Assembly: GCA_002701555.1 (NCBI GenBank)
Contig: NZVS01000024.1
Location: forward strand, 1-18,416
DNA length: 18,416 bases
From: Alphaproteobacteria bacterium
GTDB lineage: Bacteria; Pseudomonadota; Alphaproteobacteria; Micavibrionales; Micavibrionaceae
Direction: 5' to 3'
In this document: one piece after another, positions 8,032 through 15,367 of the stretch
Layout: each line of letters starts with the position of its first letter
How positions within the stretch are numbered: position 1 is the stretch's first letter
The notes under the pieces: model-generated
Database searches by the model: none
What the model was told of the DNA's origin: nothing
The model's input: only the letters and a program-made list of their open reading frames with translations
Translations under genes and position numbers: made by a program

Positions 8032-9752
8032 ATTGCACCACCCTCATCTTGGACGGGTGGAAAAACAGTAATTTCAATTTCAGCTGTCAAGTCCGTACTT
8101 TGCGCCTGTCCCTGTGCATCAGAAAGACCAACTTCCCTTGTGATTTCACCCCTGTAAGAAACGTCCTTAAGAATTTTAGTTACAGATACTTCATAATTAT
8201 CAGACAGGTTTTGGTCTACTCGAGTACCAAAAGACCTCACAGCGGCATTTCCTCTGACTATATCAGTATCGCCAGAGAAGCTCATTCCCAAAGTGATTTT
8301 TGCAATTGGTTGAGGCAGCGGCAGACCTGTTTGTGGGTCTAATTGTGGTTGTGCATTTATGTCTTGTTCGGAACTTTCCTCAACCAGACGTTCAACAGCT
8401 AAACTTTGAAGCTTTATAACACCTTGCTGGGCTGCCCTGACCTTTCTTACTACGTCGAACAAATCAAGGCTTGAGCCCTCAAGATCATCCGCTATAGCAA
8501 GTGAATTTTGTATAAGTTGAATATTAATTCCTAAGGCCTCTTTTCTATCAAGCTCACTTTGATAGATTGATTCTACTTGGCTAAGTTCTCTCCTTGCCTG
8601 CTCGAGATTTTCAGATGTTTTATAATACTCAATATAGGAAATCGAGGCGTAATAACTAGCTCCTGCAAGTAAAGCTAAGCCAGCTAAACCAGCTAAAAAT
8701 GCGTTCCTGCGAGGAACCATAATCTCATTCATCGCCTTACCTTGTACAGGCATAGCCAGAGATTGCTTTTTAGTTACCCAAGCTACATGAAGAGGATCGG
8801 CAATCCTGAGCTCTGTATCTTTTTCAATGCGCAGGCCAAGTAGTCGAGCAGCGTTCGCAACATCAGAAACCAGAACATTTACCTTATCGCGCCCCAGTGC
8901 TACTTGCAGAGCCTCTTCATGTTGCATAGATGAAATTACAACAATGGATAGTTCATCAACTGGTGAATATCCAAAACGGCTCAGATAGGTCATCGTCGCA
9001 CGGAATTCACGGCTAATTTCATTAACCCATAGAGCGGGGTCGGCATCTGTTTCAACAATTGGGCTTATTCGTGTCAATGCCAGATCGCCGTTTTTAACAA
9101 CGATTTGACGCAAACCACCGCTTTTATTCTGCCCTATAAAGACACACCACTGATTTCCCGCTTGTGATTTCTTACCTTTTTTCTTTTTTCTCTCTTTTTT
9201 AGCAGCTTTTACAGCAGCAGGATCAAGAGCATTTTGTTTAAGGCTCTCAGTAAGTTCGGGTAACATACTTGATGATTCAACGGGCAGAAAACCAAAGCCC
9301 GATATTGAGACTCCTGATTGCGCAATCGCAGCGAGTACAAATTGAATATACTGGGAGTCAGGACAGGCTGCGAATAAATACGGATTGGATTTGAGACCAG
9401 AATCTTGGTTATTTTGTCCGGGTTTGTCGTCCTTATTTAATTTTAAAAAAGCTTTATAGGGATAGTTAGGAAAAGCGAGGTCAATTTTTCTTTGAACAAC
9501 CTTAGAGGAATCAAAAAAGCTGACTTGTGGCACACGCTCTTTGCGATAGTGCTGATCTACCGCGTCGTAAAGCATTGTTACCGGAGCACCCCCGGCATCT
9601 TTTTCAAGTATGTCTGCAAGCTTCGGGACAAACAACTCTTCCGACCAGGGCATTACGCCAATCAAGCGCACAACTTTACCCATTGTTTTATAAACATATA
9701 GGCTTTCATCAGTAATATGGAGTATAGACTTAGATCCTAAAAAACCTACCAT
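8028..9752 (-). CDS. Fused PilM-PilN (GspL/MshI-like) cytoplasmic-to-periplasmic assembly protein
   Basis: 574 residues combining two usual pilus proteins. The first 345 form a cytoplasmic actin-like (PilM/GspL/MshI) region, e.g. FAACPDSQYIQFVLAAIAQSG and WVNEISREFRATMTYLSRFGY. It is interrupted by a strongly basic insert (about 182-196, KAAKKERKKKKGKKS). A membrane span follows (about 350-372, AFLAGLAGLALLAGASYYASI), then a coiled coil (about 376-410) and a PilN-like periplasmic domain to the end. In most type IVa systems PilM binds the cytoplasmic tail of PilN, so fusion makes that contact covalent, as in GspL of type II secretion. The start is ATG 9752-9750 with GAGG six bases upstream; a GTG four codons earlier has no such site. 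The stop overlaps pilO. The fold assignment is inference from motifs and topology. Confidence 0.8.
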   Translation of the reverse strand: MVGFLGSKSILHITDESLYVYKTMGKVVRLIGVMPWSEELFVPKLADILEKDAGGAPVTMLYDAVDQHYRKERVPQVSFFDSSKVVQRKIDLAFPNYPYKAFLKLNKDDKPGQNNQDSGLKSNPYLFAACPDSQYIQFVLAAIAQSGVSISGFGFLPVESSSMLPELTESLKQNALDPAAVKAAKKERKKKKGKKSQAGNQWCVFIGQNKSGGLRQIVVKNGDLALTRISPIVETDADPALWVNEISREFRATMTYLSRFGYSPVDELSIVVISSMQHEEALQVALGRDKVNVLVSDVANAARLLGLRIEKDTELRIADPLHVAWVTKKQSLAMPVQGKAMNEIMVPRRNAFLAGLAGLALLAGASYYASISYIEYYKTSENLEQARRELSQVESIYQSELDRKEALGINIQLIQNSLAIADDLEGSSLDLFDVVRKVRAAQQGVIKLQSLAVERLVEESSEQDINAQPQLDPQTGLPLPQPIAKITLGMSFSGDTDIVRGNAAVRSFGTRVDQNLSDNYEVSVTKILKDVSYRGEITREVGLSDAQGQAQSTDLTAEIEITVFPPVQDEGGAI

Positions 9753-9799
9753 CCTATACCTCACCCGCTTTTATCTTATTAATGCCTAGCATAGGTTGA

Positions 9800-11008
9800 T
9801 TACATTTCCATTTCTGAGAAGCTACCGTAAATCGGACCGAAAACACCAGCCGCAATCCATAGTATCATTCCACCTAACACAGCAGTCAATGTAGGCTCAA
9901 TCATTTGCACCATACCTTCAACGGCCTCATCAACATCCTTTGTATAGAATTCCGACACTTGTTGAAGTACGGGTGTTAGGTTACCTGACTCTTCACCAAT
10001 TTTCAGCATCCTTATAACCATGCTGGGAAACTCGCCAGAATCGTTAAAAGCTTCTGATAATGGGCTACCGGCTTTCACGCTTTCTTCTACTCGGGTTAAT
10101 GCCTCCAGCAATGCACGGTTTGTAACAGTATTTCTTGCTGACTTCAGACAACCCAATATTGTAATACCACTTGCATATAAAGCGCCAAATGTCTGGGCAT
10201 ATCTTGCAATGGAAATTTTACGGATCAAATTACCGGCAACCGGCATCTTCAGGAATAGTACATCCATTTTGTAACAAAAATTCTCCGATCCGCGCCGCAG
10301 AAATTTATAAATAACAAATAATAAAACAGGTACAATGAAAACAAACATCCAGTAATTTTGGAAAAACTCAGAGGTCTTCATAAGGGCGATAGTATATATT
10401 GGTAATTCTTGATCCAGATTGTTAATGAAACCTACGACCTGAGGCACAACATATCCCATCATTACTGTAATCGTAAGAATAACAACGCCGCCAAGAATCA
10501 TCGGATAACGCGTTGCCTTCTTTATTCTAGACTGTAGCTCCCCTATCCATTTCAGGAAGATTATCAGCTGTTTATATGCGAAACTAAGGTCTCCTGTATG
10601 CTCTCCGGCTTTTACCAACGATATTGTAAGAGGAGAAAAGACTTTAGGATGCTGCCCCATAGCTTCAGAAAGCGACGCCCCCTCAGCAACGCTTCTGTAT
10701 ATCTCAGACATGATATCGCGCAATTTGTCATTTTCTGTAGTATCACGGATATCTGACAAGGAATCCAGTAAAGGCACACCTGCCGACTGCAATTGCTCAA
10801 GATGCAGGAAAAGCTGTACGAGATCACGGTTTTTAACCTTAGAACGGCCAAGCCCTATAGTTTTTTTGTCCTTTATTTCACTGCATTGAAGTAACTCAAG
10901 CCCAGTAGACTGTAATTGTTTATAAAGGTCGGCCTCGTTCATAGCACCGACAACGCCCTTAACAGGGCGTCCGCTTGTGTTTAAGGCTCTGTATTTAAAT
11001 TGTTTAAT
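9800..11008 (-). CDS. pilC: PilC/GspF-family inner-membrane platform protein, apparently started by ATT
   Basis: A pilus platform protein with two GspF domains (about 60-190 and 260-390) and three TM segments (about 169-189, 218-234, 371-391). Motifs include LQSAGVPLLDSL, VKAGEHTGDLS, LYASGITILGCL, IGEESGNL and the C-terminal IEPTLTAVLGG. PilB and PilT act on it to add or remove pilin. The first ATG (10942-10940) gives only 380 residues, has no Shine-Dalgarno and lacks the family N-terminus. The frame stays open upstream for 22 codons that encode IKQFKYRALNTSGRPVKGVV, the conserved GspF/PilC beginning (F.Y.A....G....G). The only start-like codon before the in-frame TAA is ATT at 11008-11006, with AAGGGAG seven bases ahead. 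This yields 402 residues, the normal family size. A start at ATT is inference; a sequence error is the alternative. Confidence 0.88.
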   Translation of the reverse strand: MKQFKYRALNTSGRPVKGVVGAMNEADLYKQLQSTGLELLQCSEIKDKKTIGLGRSKVKNRDLVQLFLHLEQLQSAGVPLLDSLSDIRDTTENDKLRDIMSEIYRSVAEGASLSEAMGQHPKVFSPLTISLVKAGEHTGDLSFAYKQLIIFLKWIGELQSRIKKATRYPMILGGVVILTITVMMGYVVPQVVGFINNLDQELPIYTIALMKTSEFFQNYWMFVFIVPVLLFVIYKFLRRGSENFCYKMDVLFLKMPVAGNLIRKISIARYAQTFGALYASGITILGCLKSARNTVTNRALLEALTRVEESVKAGSPLSEAFNDSGEFPSMVIRMLKIGEESGNLTPVLQQVSEFYTKDVDEAVEGMVQMIEPTLTAVLGGMILWIAAGVFGPIYGSFSEMEM

Positions 11009-11015
11009 CTTACTG

Positions 11016-11022
11016 CTCCCTT
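11016..11022 (-). promoter_or_regulatory. Ribosome binding site that supports the ATT start of pilC
   Basis: On the minus strand AAGGGAG (11022-11016) contains GGGAG, complementary to the 16S rRNA 3' end, and stands seven bases before the ATT codon at 11008-11006. An in-frame TAA overlaps its first bases, so translation cannot come from further upstream. No comparable site precedes the ATG at 10942. Confidence 0.6.
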
Positions 11023-11063
11023 AATCGGCCTGAAATAGAATCGGATACACTATATTATAAACC

Positions 11064-13085
11064 TTAGTCAGGTGAAAGACTGACGACTTTAGAAACTGCC
11101 TCGATACTTGTCACACCTTCCAATATTTTGAGAATAGCATCATCTCGCAAATCTTTGAAGCCTTTAGAGCGGGCATATTTTCTTAGGTCTGCTTTCGAGC
11201 CACCACTTGCGATGATATCGTTCATACCCTCATCGCACATTAAAATCTCGACAATAGCCGTACGACCTTTATAGCCGTTATTAGCGCAGTTTACACAGCC
11301 ATCTTCGTTAGCTCTGAAAATTTCAGGCGGCTCTTGAGGGTCGACGCCCAGAAGAAAGCACTCTTCCTCTGTTGCGCGACTTGATACCCTGCAATTAGAA
11401 CACAAACGGCGCGCCAGTCTTTGGGCAAAAATGGAAACAATGGCTCCAGCCACCATTCCGGGCTTTAAACCCAGATCCAATAATCTCGGAATAGCCCCAA
11501 ATGAGTCATTTGTATGAAGTGTAGTGTAAACCTGGTGGCCTGTCATTGCAGCCTTAAGTGCCATTTCAGCAGTTGTTTTATCACGCACCTCCCCAATAAA
11601 TATAATATCCGGGTCTTGCCTCAATAGCGCCTTAATACCATCCCCGAAGCCAAGAACACCCTCCCTTACACTAGTTTGCCTAATCATAGGCAAGGAATAT
11701 TCAACAGGGTCTTCCAATGTTTGGATATTTATCTCAACACTGTTAATGTGGTTAAGCATCGCATAAAGGGACGTACTTTTACCGCTACCTGTCGGCCCAG
11801 TAACAATAATTATTCCCTCAGGCTTGGACTGAGATTTACGAATTCTTTCAAGATTATCATCGCTAAAGCCAAGGTCGCCGAGAGGCATAATACTTGTAGA
11901 TTTATCCAAAACCCTCATAACGATATTTTCACCGTGAACGGTTGGCAGAGATGAAACCCGGAAATCTGCTTCTTTACCACCTACATTCAAAGAAAATCGT
12001 CCATCTTGGGGGCTCAATTTATCAGCAATGTTCATCTCGGAAGCAATTTTTATTCTTTGAGATATACCGTTCCAATATTTTTTATGAAGAATATGCGATG
12101 AAAATAGTATCCCGTCCAAACGATAACGCACCCTTATAAAATTTTCTTCTGGTTCAAAGTGAAGGTCAGAGACCCCCATTTTGACGGCCTCAAGAAGAAG
12201 GGCATTAACCAGCCTGACTATGGGGTGTGTAAAAGATTCATCCTCTGATAAATCGCTGATATCTGTATCCACAAGATCATCAGATTCAAGGGCTCTCAAA
12301 ATCCCTTCTATACTGCTTGAATAACCATATGCAGCGTCAATGGCCTCATTGATAACAAGCGGGGTAGTCACCATAGGTTTTATTGTAATACCTTTGGGCG
12401 CCTTCCTTTTAAATGTGTCCATAGACACAATGTCGTACGGGTCAACAACCGCAATTTGTAACATGTCATCTCTTAGAGAAAGAGGCAGTATGTTAAGCTT
12501 CAAAGCCTCTGCCTTTGTTAAAATTTCCAGCGCCGCACCATCCATAATAAAACTTTTAGGATCGAAGACTTCAAACCCGGCGGAATCAGCTAGAGCAAGT
12601 GTTAATTGCTCTTCTGTAAGAAACCCAACATCGATAAGAGCCTGGCCCAGCATGACACCGCTCATGCGCTGCTCCTGAAGAGCGACCTTCAGTTGCCCCT
12701 CAGTAATAAGCCCCATTTCTATTAGGCGGTCACCCAGGCGAACTGTATCCCCCGACCCAGAAGACGCTTTTGTTATGCCAGTAGTTTGTGTTTGCAAAGC
12801 AGTTCCCGGCCCGCCCGAAGAACCAGATTTTGCACTATCACTAGAAGTGCTTAAAGCGTTTTCCCCAGAAGCCCTACTTGTACTTCCACTAGATACGTTA
12901 GACGATGGTGAAGGACTAACCGTCTCTCCGTCCACGGTCATATCAACGAAATTAAAATCTATTTCATCTGCATCATGATCAGCACCGCTTGAGGAATGTG
13001 TTTTCTCCGGAACTTGGACAATATCGCTTCTATCCGGCTTTTTTTGCCCGACATCTGATCTGTATTCATGTTCTTCTATAGTCAT
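11064..13085 (-). CDS. pilB: PilB/MshE-type pilus extension ATPase with MshEN domain
   Basis: 673-residue GspE-family ATPase that powers pilus polymerisation. Residues 1-112 are Ser/Gly/Thr-rich and probably disordered. An MshEN (T2SSE_N) domain follows (about 113-260), opening with two tandem 24-residue motifs: RLGDRL...GLIT...L at 116-139 and MLGQAL...GFLT...L at 145 on, separated by five residues, as in c-di-GMP-binding MshE. The ATPase core has Walker A GPTGSGKST (430-438), the Asp box TLEDPVEY, Walker B DIIFIGEVRD (about 493-502), the His box MTGHQVYTTLHT, and a zinc tetracysteine (C562, C565, C597, C600), all typical of extension rather than retraction motors. The start ATG (13085-13083) has only a weak purine stretch upstream; the first conserved residue is far downstream, so a later start such as Met48 cannot be excluded. 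It is the first gene of the pilus operon. Confidence 0.95.
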   Translation of the reverse strand: MTIEEHEYRSDVGQKKPDRSDIVQVPEKTHSSSGADHDADEIDFNFVDMTVDGETVSPSPSSNVSSGSTSRASGENALSTSSDSAKSGSSGGPGTALQTQTTGITKASSGSGDTVRLGDRLIEMGLITEGQLKVALQEQRMSGVMLGQALIDVGFLTEEQLTLALADSAGFEVFDPKSFIMDGAALEILTKAEALKLNILPLSLRDDMLQIAVVDPYDIVSMDTFKRKAPKGITIKPMVTTPLVINEAIDAAYGYSSSIEGILRALESDDLVDTDISDLSEDESFTHPIVRLVNALLLEAVKMGVSDLHFEPEENFIRVRYRLDGILFSSHILHKKYWNGISQRIKIASEMNIADKLSPQDGRFSLNVGGKEADFRVSSLPTVHGENIVMRVLDKSTSIMPLGDLGFSDDNLERIRKSQSKPEGIIIVTGPTGSGKSTSLYAMLNHINSVEINIQTLEDPVEYSLPMIRQTSVREGVLGFGDGIKALLRQDPDIIFIGEVRDKTTAEMALKAAMTGHQVYTTLHTNDSFGAIPRLLDLGLKPGMVAGAIVSIFAQRLARRLCSNCRVSSRATEEECFLLGVDPQEPPEIFRANEDGCVNCANNGYKGRTAIVEILMCDEGMNDIIASGGSKADLRKYARSKGFKDLRDDAILKILEGVTSIEAVSKVVSLSPD

Positions 13086-13149
13086 GCTTTTATCTTTAAA
13101 TTCTTTAAGTATGTTCTTCTTTTGATATTTTGGCAGGTATAAACCAGGT

Positions 13150-13155
13150 ATTATA
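13150..13155 (-). promoter_or_regulatory. Candidate -10 element for the pilB operon
   Basis: A perfect TATAAT reads on the minus strand at 13155-13150, about 65 bases before the pilB ATG. The hexamer 17 bases upstream (TGTACG) matches the -35 consensus poorly, so an activator could be needed. The surrounding 225-base gap between pilB and the tRNA is AT-rich, so the hexamer could be chance. Confidence 0.35.
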
Positions 13156-13310
13156 TATTAAGATAGGGCTTACGTACACTGCCTCAAGCTTTAGAATACC
13201 CTTAAAATGTTAAAGAAAACTTATTTTCCATAACCTTAAGGCATTGGATTCCCTTGTGATTTTTTTTATAAGAAAATTCTAATTTTAAGAAGTCTGGAAT
13301 AAGGAGAAAA

Positions 13311-13387
<77 letters not shown>

Positions 13388-13561
13388 GCACAAATCAAAA
13401 TAGATACTTACAAAGCTCATGTTTTATTTGTGTGCATAGCTTTACGTTATCAATTTCGTGATTGCAAGTTAAAAATACTTCGGTCATGCTAATAAAATAT
13501 TTAGTCCAGATTCGGGCACAACCACTTTAAAGGATAACTTACTCTTTAATTTTTCTTTTTC

Positions 13562-13590
13562 TTGAATACCAACTTATTATCCTTTATTAA
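13562..13590 (+). promoter_or_regulatory. Candidate sigma70 promoter of the OmpA-like gene
   Basis: TTGAAT (13562-13567), a 17-base spacer and TATTAA (13585-13590) give -35 and -10 matches of four of six each, with start of transcription near 13597 and a 44-base leader before the ATG. The rest of the 253-base gap 13388-13640 is AT-rich and shows no other feature I can support. Confidence 0.4.
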
Positions 13591-13640
13591 CCTAAATACA
13601 GTAATCTTTATGTATAAACACGTATCCAGCCAGACACGAC

Positions 13641-14807
13641 ATGTTCAGTAAAAAACACTTATTAAAATTACTATGCTTTAGCGCCCTGATAAGCTCAGCG
13701 GCTACAGCCCCAATGTTTGAAGCTTCAAAAGCAAAGGCTGCACCCAATACGCCTACGCTTATGATCACCAATCAGCCCTTGCCGGAAAATTTACGGCAAC
13801 AAAGCTATGCCGGCCCGCGCAGAGCGCCAGAGGTCACGCCGCAACAAATACTGGGTGGCACATACTCTTCTGGTTACGATACTTTGGTTTCTAAAAAAAT
13901 TGGTGGACTTTATCAGGATGTAGGACGCTTACAGCAAGAAACATCAGCCATGTCACGCCAACTTGCAGGCATGCAAAGGGACGGTCAAGTGGCAGCGGCT
14001 GCCTATTACGCCAATATTGGAACTATAAATACCCAGCTCCAATCCGGTACGACACCAGGAAACCCTAGACTTGTTGATCAACTCAGTCAGGCTCGCGGTA
14101 ATCTTGAGCGCTTAGGTCAACACCTTGCTGATTACAATGCAATTGCCGTCGATGTTGCTGCTCTTGCGTCCGAGGCTGCCTATCTATTAGAATCTACCCG
14201 CTCAGCATACAGCGTTTCCGGTGCCGTTGAGGAAGATCACGCTCGTCTTGCGGACATAGAAGACAGTTTAACAAATATTCTTGTTAATATTGATCGTATG
14301 CAAAATTTGGTTAGTGATGATGTTTCTCGCACAGCGAACTATCTTAATGCAGAACGTGAAAACCTAAGGATTCTCTCTTTAGCTGTTGCCGAGGGTGATT
14401 TTTATGGCAAAAGCCTAACAAGCCGTCCCTTCTCTTCAGCACCGCAAACAAACACTGTTGAACAGGTTGCTTATTCAGAACCTTCCGCGCCTCCTGCTCC
14501 TAATAACCCAAAACCCTTGGTTAAAATTAAATTTGACCGGGCTGACGTTAAATATGAACAGCCAGTATACGCGGCTCTTGACGAGGCTATGAAAAAATAT
14601 CCTTCAGCAAGTTTTGAACTTGTTGCGATCGAGCCTACAGGTGGAAATGCCGCACAAGCTGCTATAGAAAGTGCGCGTTCGCGGCGCAATGCAGAGAAAG
14701 TACTCATGACACTTACCCAGATGGGATTGGACAAAAACCGTCTTGATCTAGCCACTGCACAAAGTAGTTCAGCCACGACAAGTGAAGTTCATATATACAT
14801 TCGCTAA
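13641..14807 (+). CDS. Secreted coiled-coil protein with degenerate OmpA-like C-terminal domain
   Basis: 388 residues. A Sec signal peptide (1-33, cleavage likely after AKA) is followed by a Pro/Gln-rich stretch. A long helical, coiled-coil region (about 85-255) has repeated leucine/glutamine heptads (DVGRLQQETSAMSRQLAGMQ). After a proline linker (about 280-297) comes an OmpA-like domain (about 298-388): IKFDRADVKYEQPVYAALDEA, then RSRRNAEKVLMTL. In OmpA domains that bind peptidoglycan an Asp follows the second strand (GHTD); here the place reads VAIEPTGG, so the diaminopimelate-binding aspartate seems lost while the arginine of the helix (RRNAEKV) remains. I expect a periplasmic or outer-membrane-associated protein, but can give no specific role. 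The ATG has no clear Shine-Dalgarno. The gene ends exactly where the convergent phosphatase gene ends. Confidence 0.72.
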   Translation: MFSKKHLLKLLCFSALISSAATAPMFEASKAKAAPNTPTLMITNQPLPENLRQQSYAGPRRAPEVTPQQILGGTYSSGYDTLVSKKIGGLYQDVGRLQQETSAMSRQLAGMQRDGQVAAAAYYANIGTINTQLQSGTTPGNPRLVDQLSQARGNLERLGQHLADYNAIAVDVAALASEAAYLLESTRSAYSVSGAVEEDHARLADIEDSLTNILVNIDRMQNLVSDDVSRTANYLNAERENLRILSLAVAEGDFYGKSLTSRPFSSAPQTNTVEQVAYSEPSAPPAPNNPKPLVKIKFDRADVKYEQPVYAALDEAMKKYPSASFELVAIEPTGGNAAQAAIESARSRRNAEKVLMTLTQMGLDKNRLDLATAQSSSATTSEVHIYIR

Positions 14808-15278
14808 TCATTCCCTTATGGATTTAAAAAAATTTTCTGCTGCCAGCTCAATGAGTTCCAGTACGTATGCAAATTCCTGACCACCTTTATAATAAGGGTC
14901 AGGAATATCATAAGGATATTCGGCATCCGCTACTAATGATGACAACATTGCCAGTTGGGCCTTTGAATTATTTATGCGCAACCTCCTTAAACTAGCCAAG
15001 TGCCCTCTATCCAAAGCAAAAATATAATCATAATTTTCAAAATCTTCTGGTTTTACCTGCTTTGCTCTTAAAGATGAAATGTCATACCCCCTTTCAGAGG
15101 CGATACTGATTGCTCTTGGATCTGGCGGACTCCCTATGTGATAGCGATGCGTACCTGCTGATTCAAACTCAAAGTCATCAGCAAGACCCAGCTTCTGGGC
15201 AAATAATGTGAAAACACCTTCGGCTGTCGGTGATCTACAAATATTTCCGGTACAAACAAAAAGAATTCTTTTTTTCAT
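14808..15278 (-). CDS. Low-molecular-weight protein-tyrosine phosphatase
   Basis: 156 residues covering the complete family. The P-loop CTGNICRS (Cys9 to Ser16, signature CX5RS) holds the nucleophile Cys9 and Arg15, and the general acid is Asp127 in DPYYKG near the C-terminus. Bacterial members dephosphorylate tyrosine kinases and exopolysaccharide machinery (Wzb/Etp type) or act in arsenate reduction; no kinase or polysaccharide gene is adjacent, so the substrate is unknown. The start is the ATG 15278-15276, giving MKKRILFVCTGNICRSP as usual for the family. An in-frame TTG at 15317 would add 13 residues without family similarity. A TATAAA box at 15294-15289 would put transcription very near this ATG. 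It is divergent from the olsB-like gene and tail to tail with the OmpA-like gene with no spacing. Confidence 0.93.
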   Translation of the reverse strand: MKKRILFVCTGNICRSPTAEGVFTLFAQKLGLADDFEFESAGTHRYHIGSPPDPRAISIASERGYDISSLRAKQVKPEDFENYDYIFALDRGHLASLRRLRINNSKAQLAMLSSLVADAEYPYDIPDPYYKGGQEFAYVLELIELAAENFFKSIRE

Positions 15279-15320
15279 GACAGATACGTTTATAAATGCA
15301 TTACGATTAGACAACAAGGC

Positions 15321-15348
15321 TTGACCGTGAGGAAAGAATCCTTACGAT
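15321..15348 (+). promoter_or_regulatory. Weak candidate promoter of the olsB-olsA pair
   Basis: TTGACC (15321-15326), a 16-base spacer and TACGAT (15343-15348) match sigma70 elements at five and four positions. Transcription would start near 15355, close to the GGAG at 15356-15359 that serves translation, leaving a very short leader. The position in the 89-base divergent gap fits, but the evidence is thin. Confidence 0.3.
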
Positions 15349-15367
15349 GAGCCATGGAGTAAGATAA

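Noticed and set aside
10953..10970. Seven-pair perfect hairpin (ACGCCCT, loop TAAC, AGGGCGT) that looks like an attenuator or terminator before pilC
   Set aside because: With the ATT start it falls inside the coding region, its codons encode conserved family residues, and no T-run follows.
13267..13290. AT-rich inverted repeat (AAAATT/AATTTT) near a T-run downstream of the tRNA
   Set aside because: Stem is only A-T pairs and the T-run is not positioned as in an intrinsic terminator.
15347..15367. A six-codon leader frame (ATG at 15347, stop TAA directly before the olsB GTG)
   Set aside because: Too short and without a ribosome site; GGAG within it most likely serves olsB.
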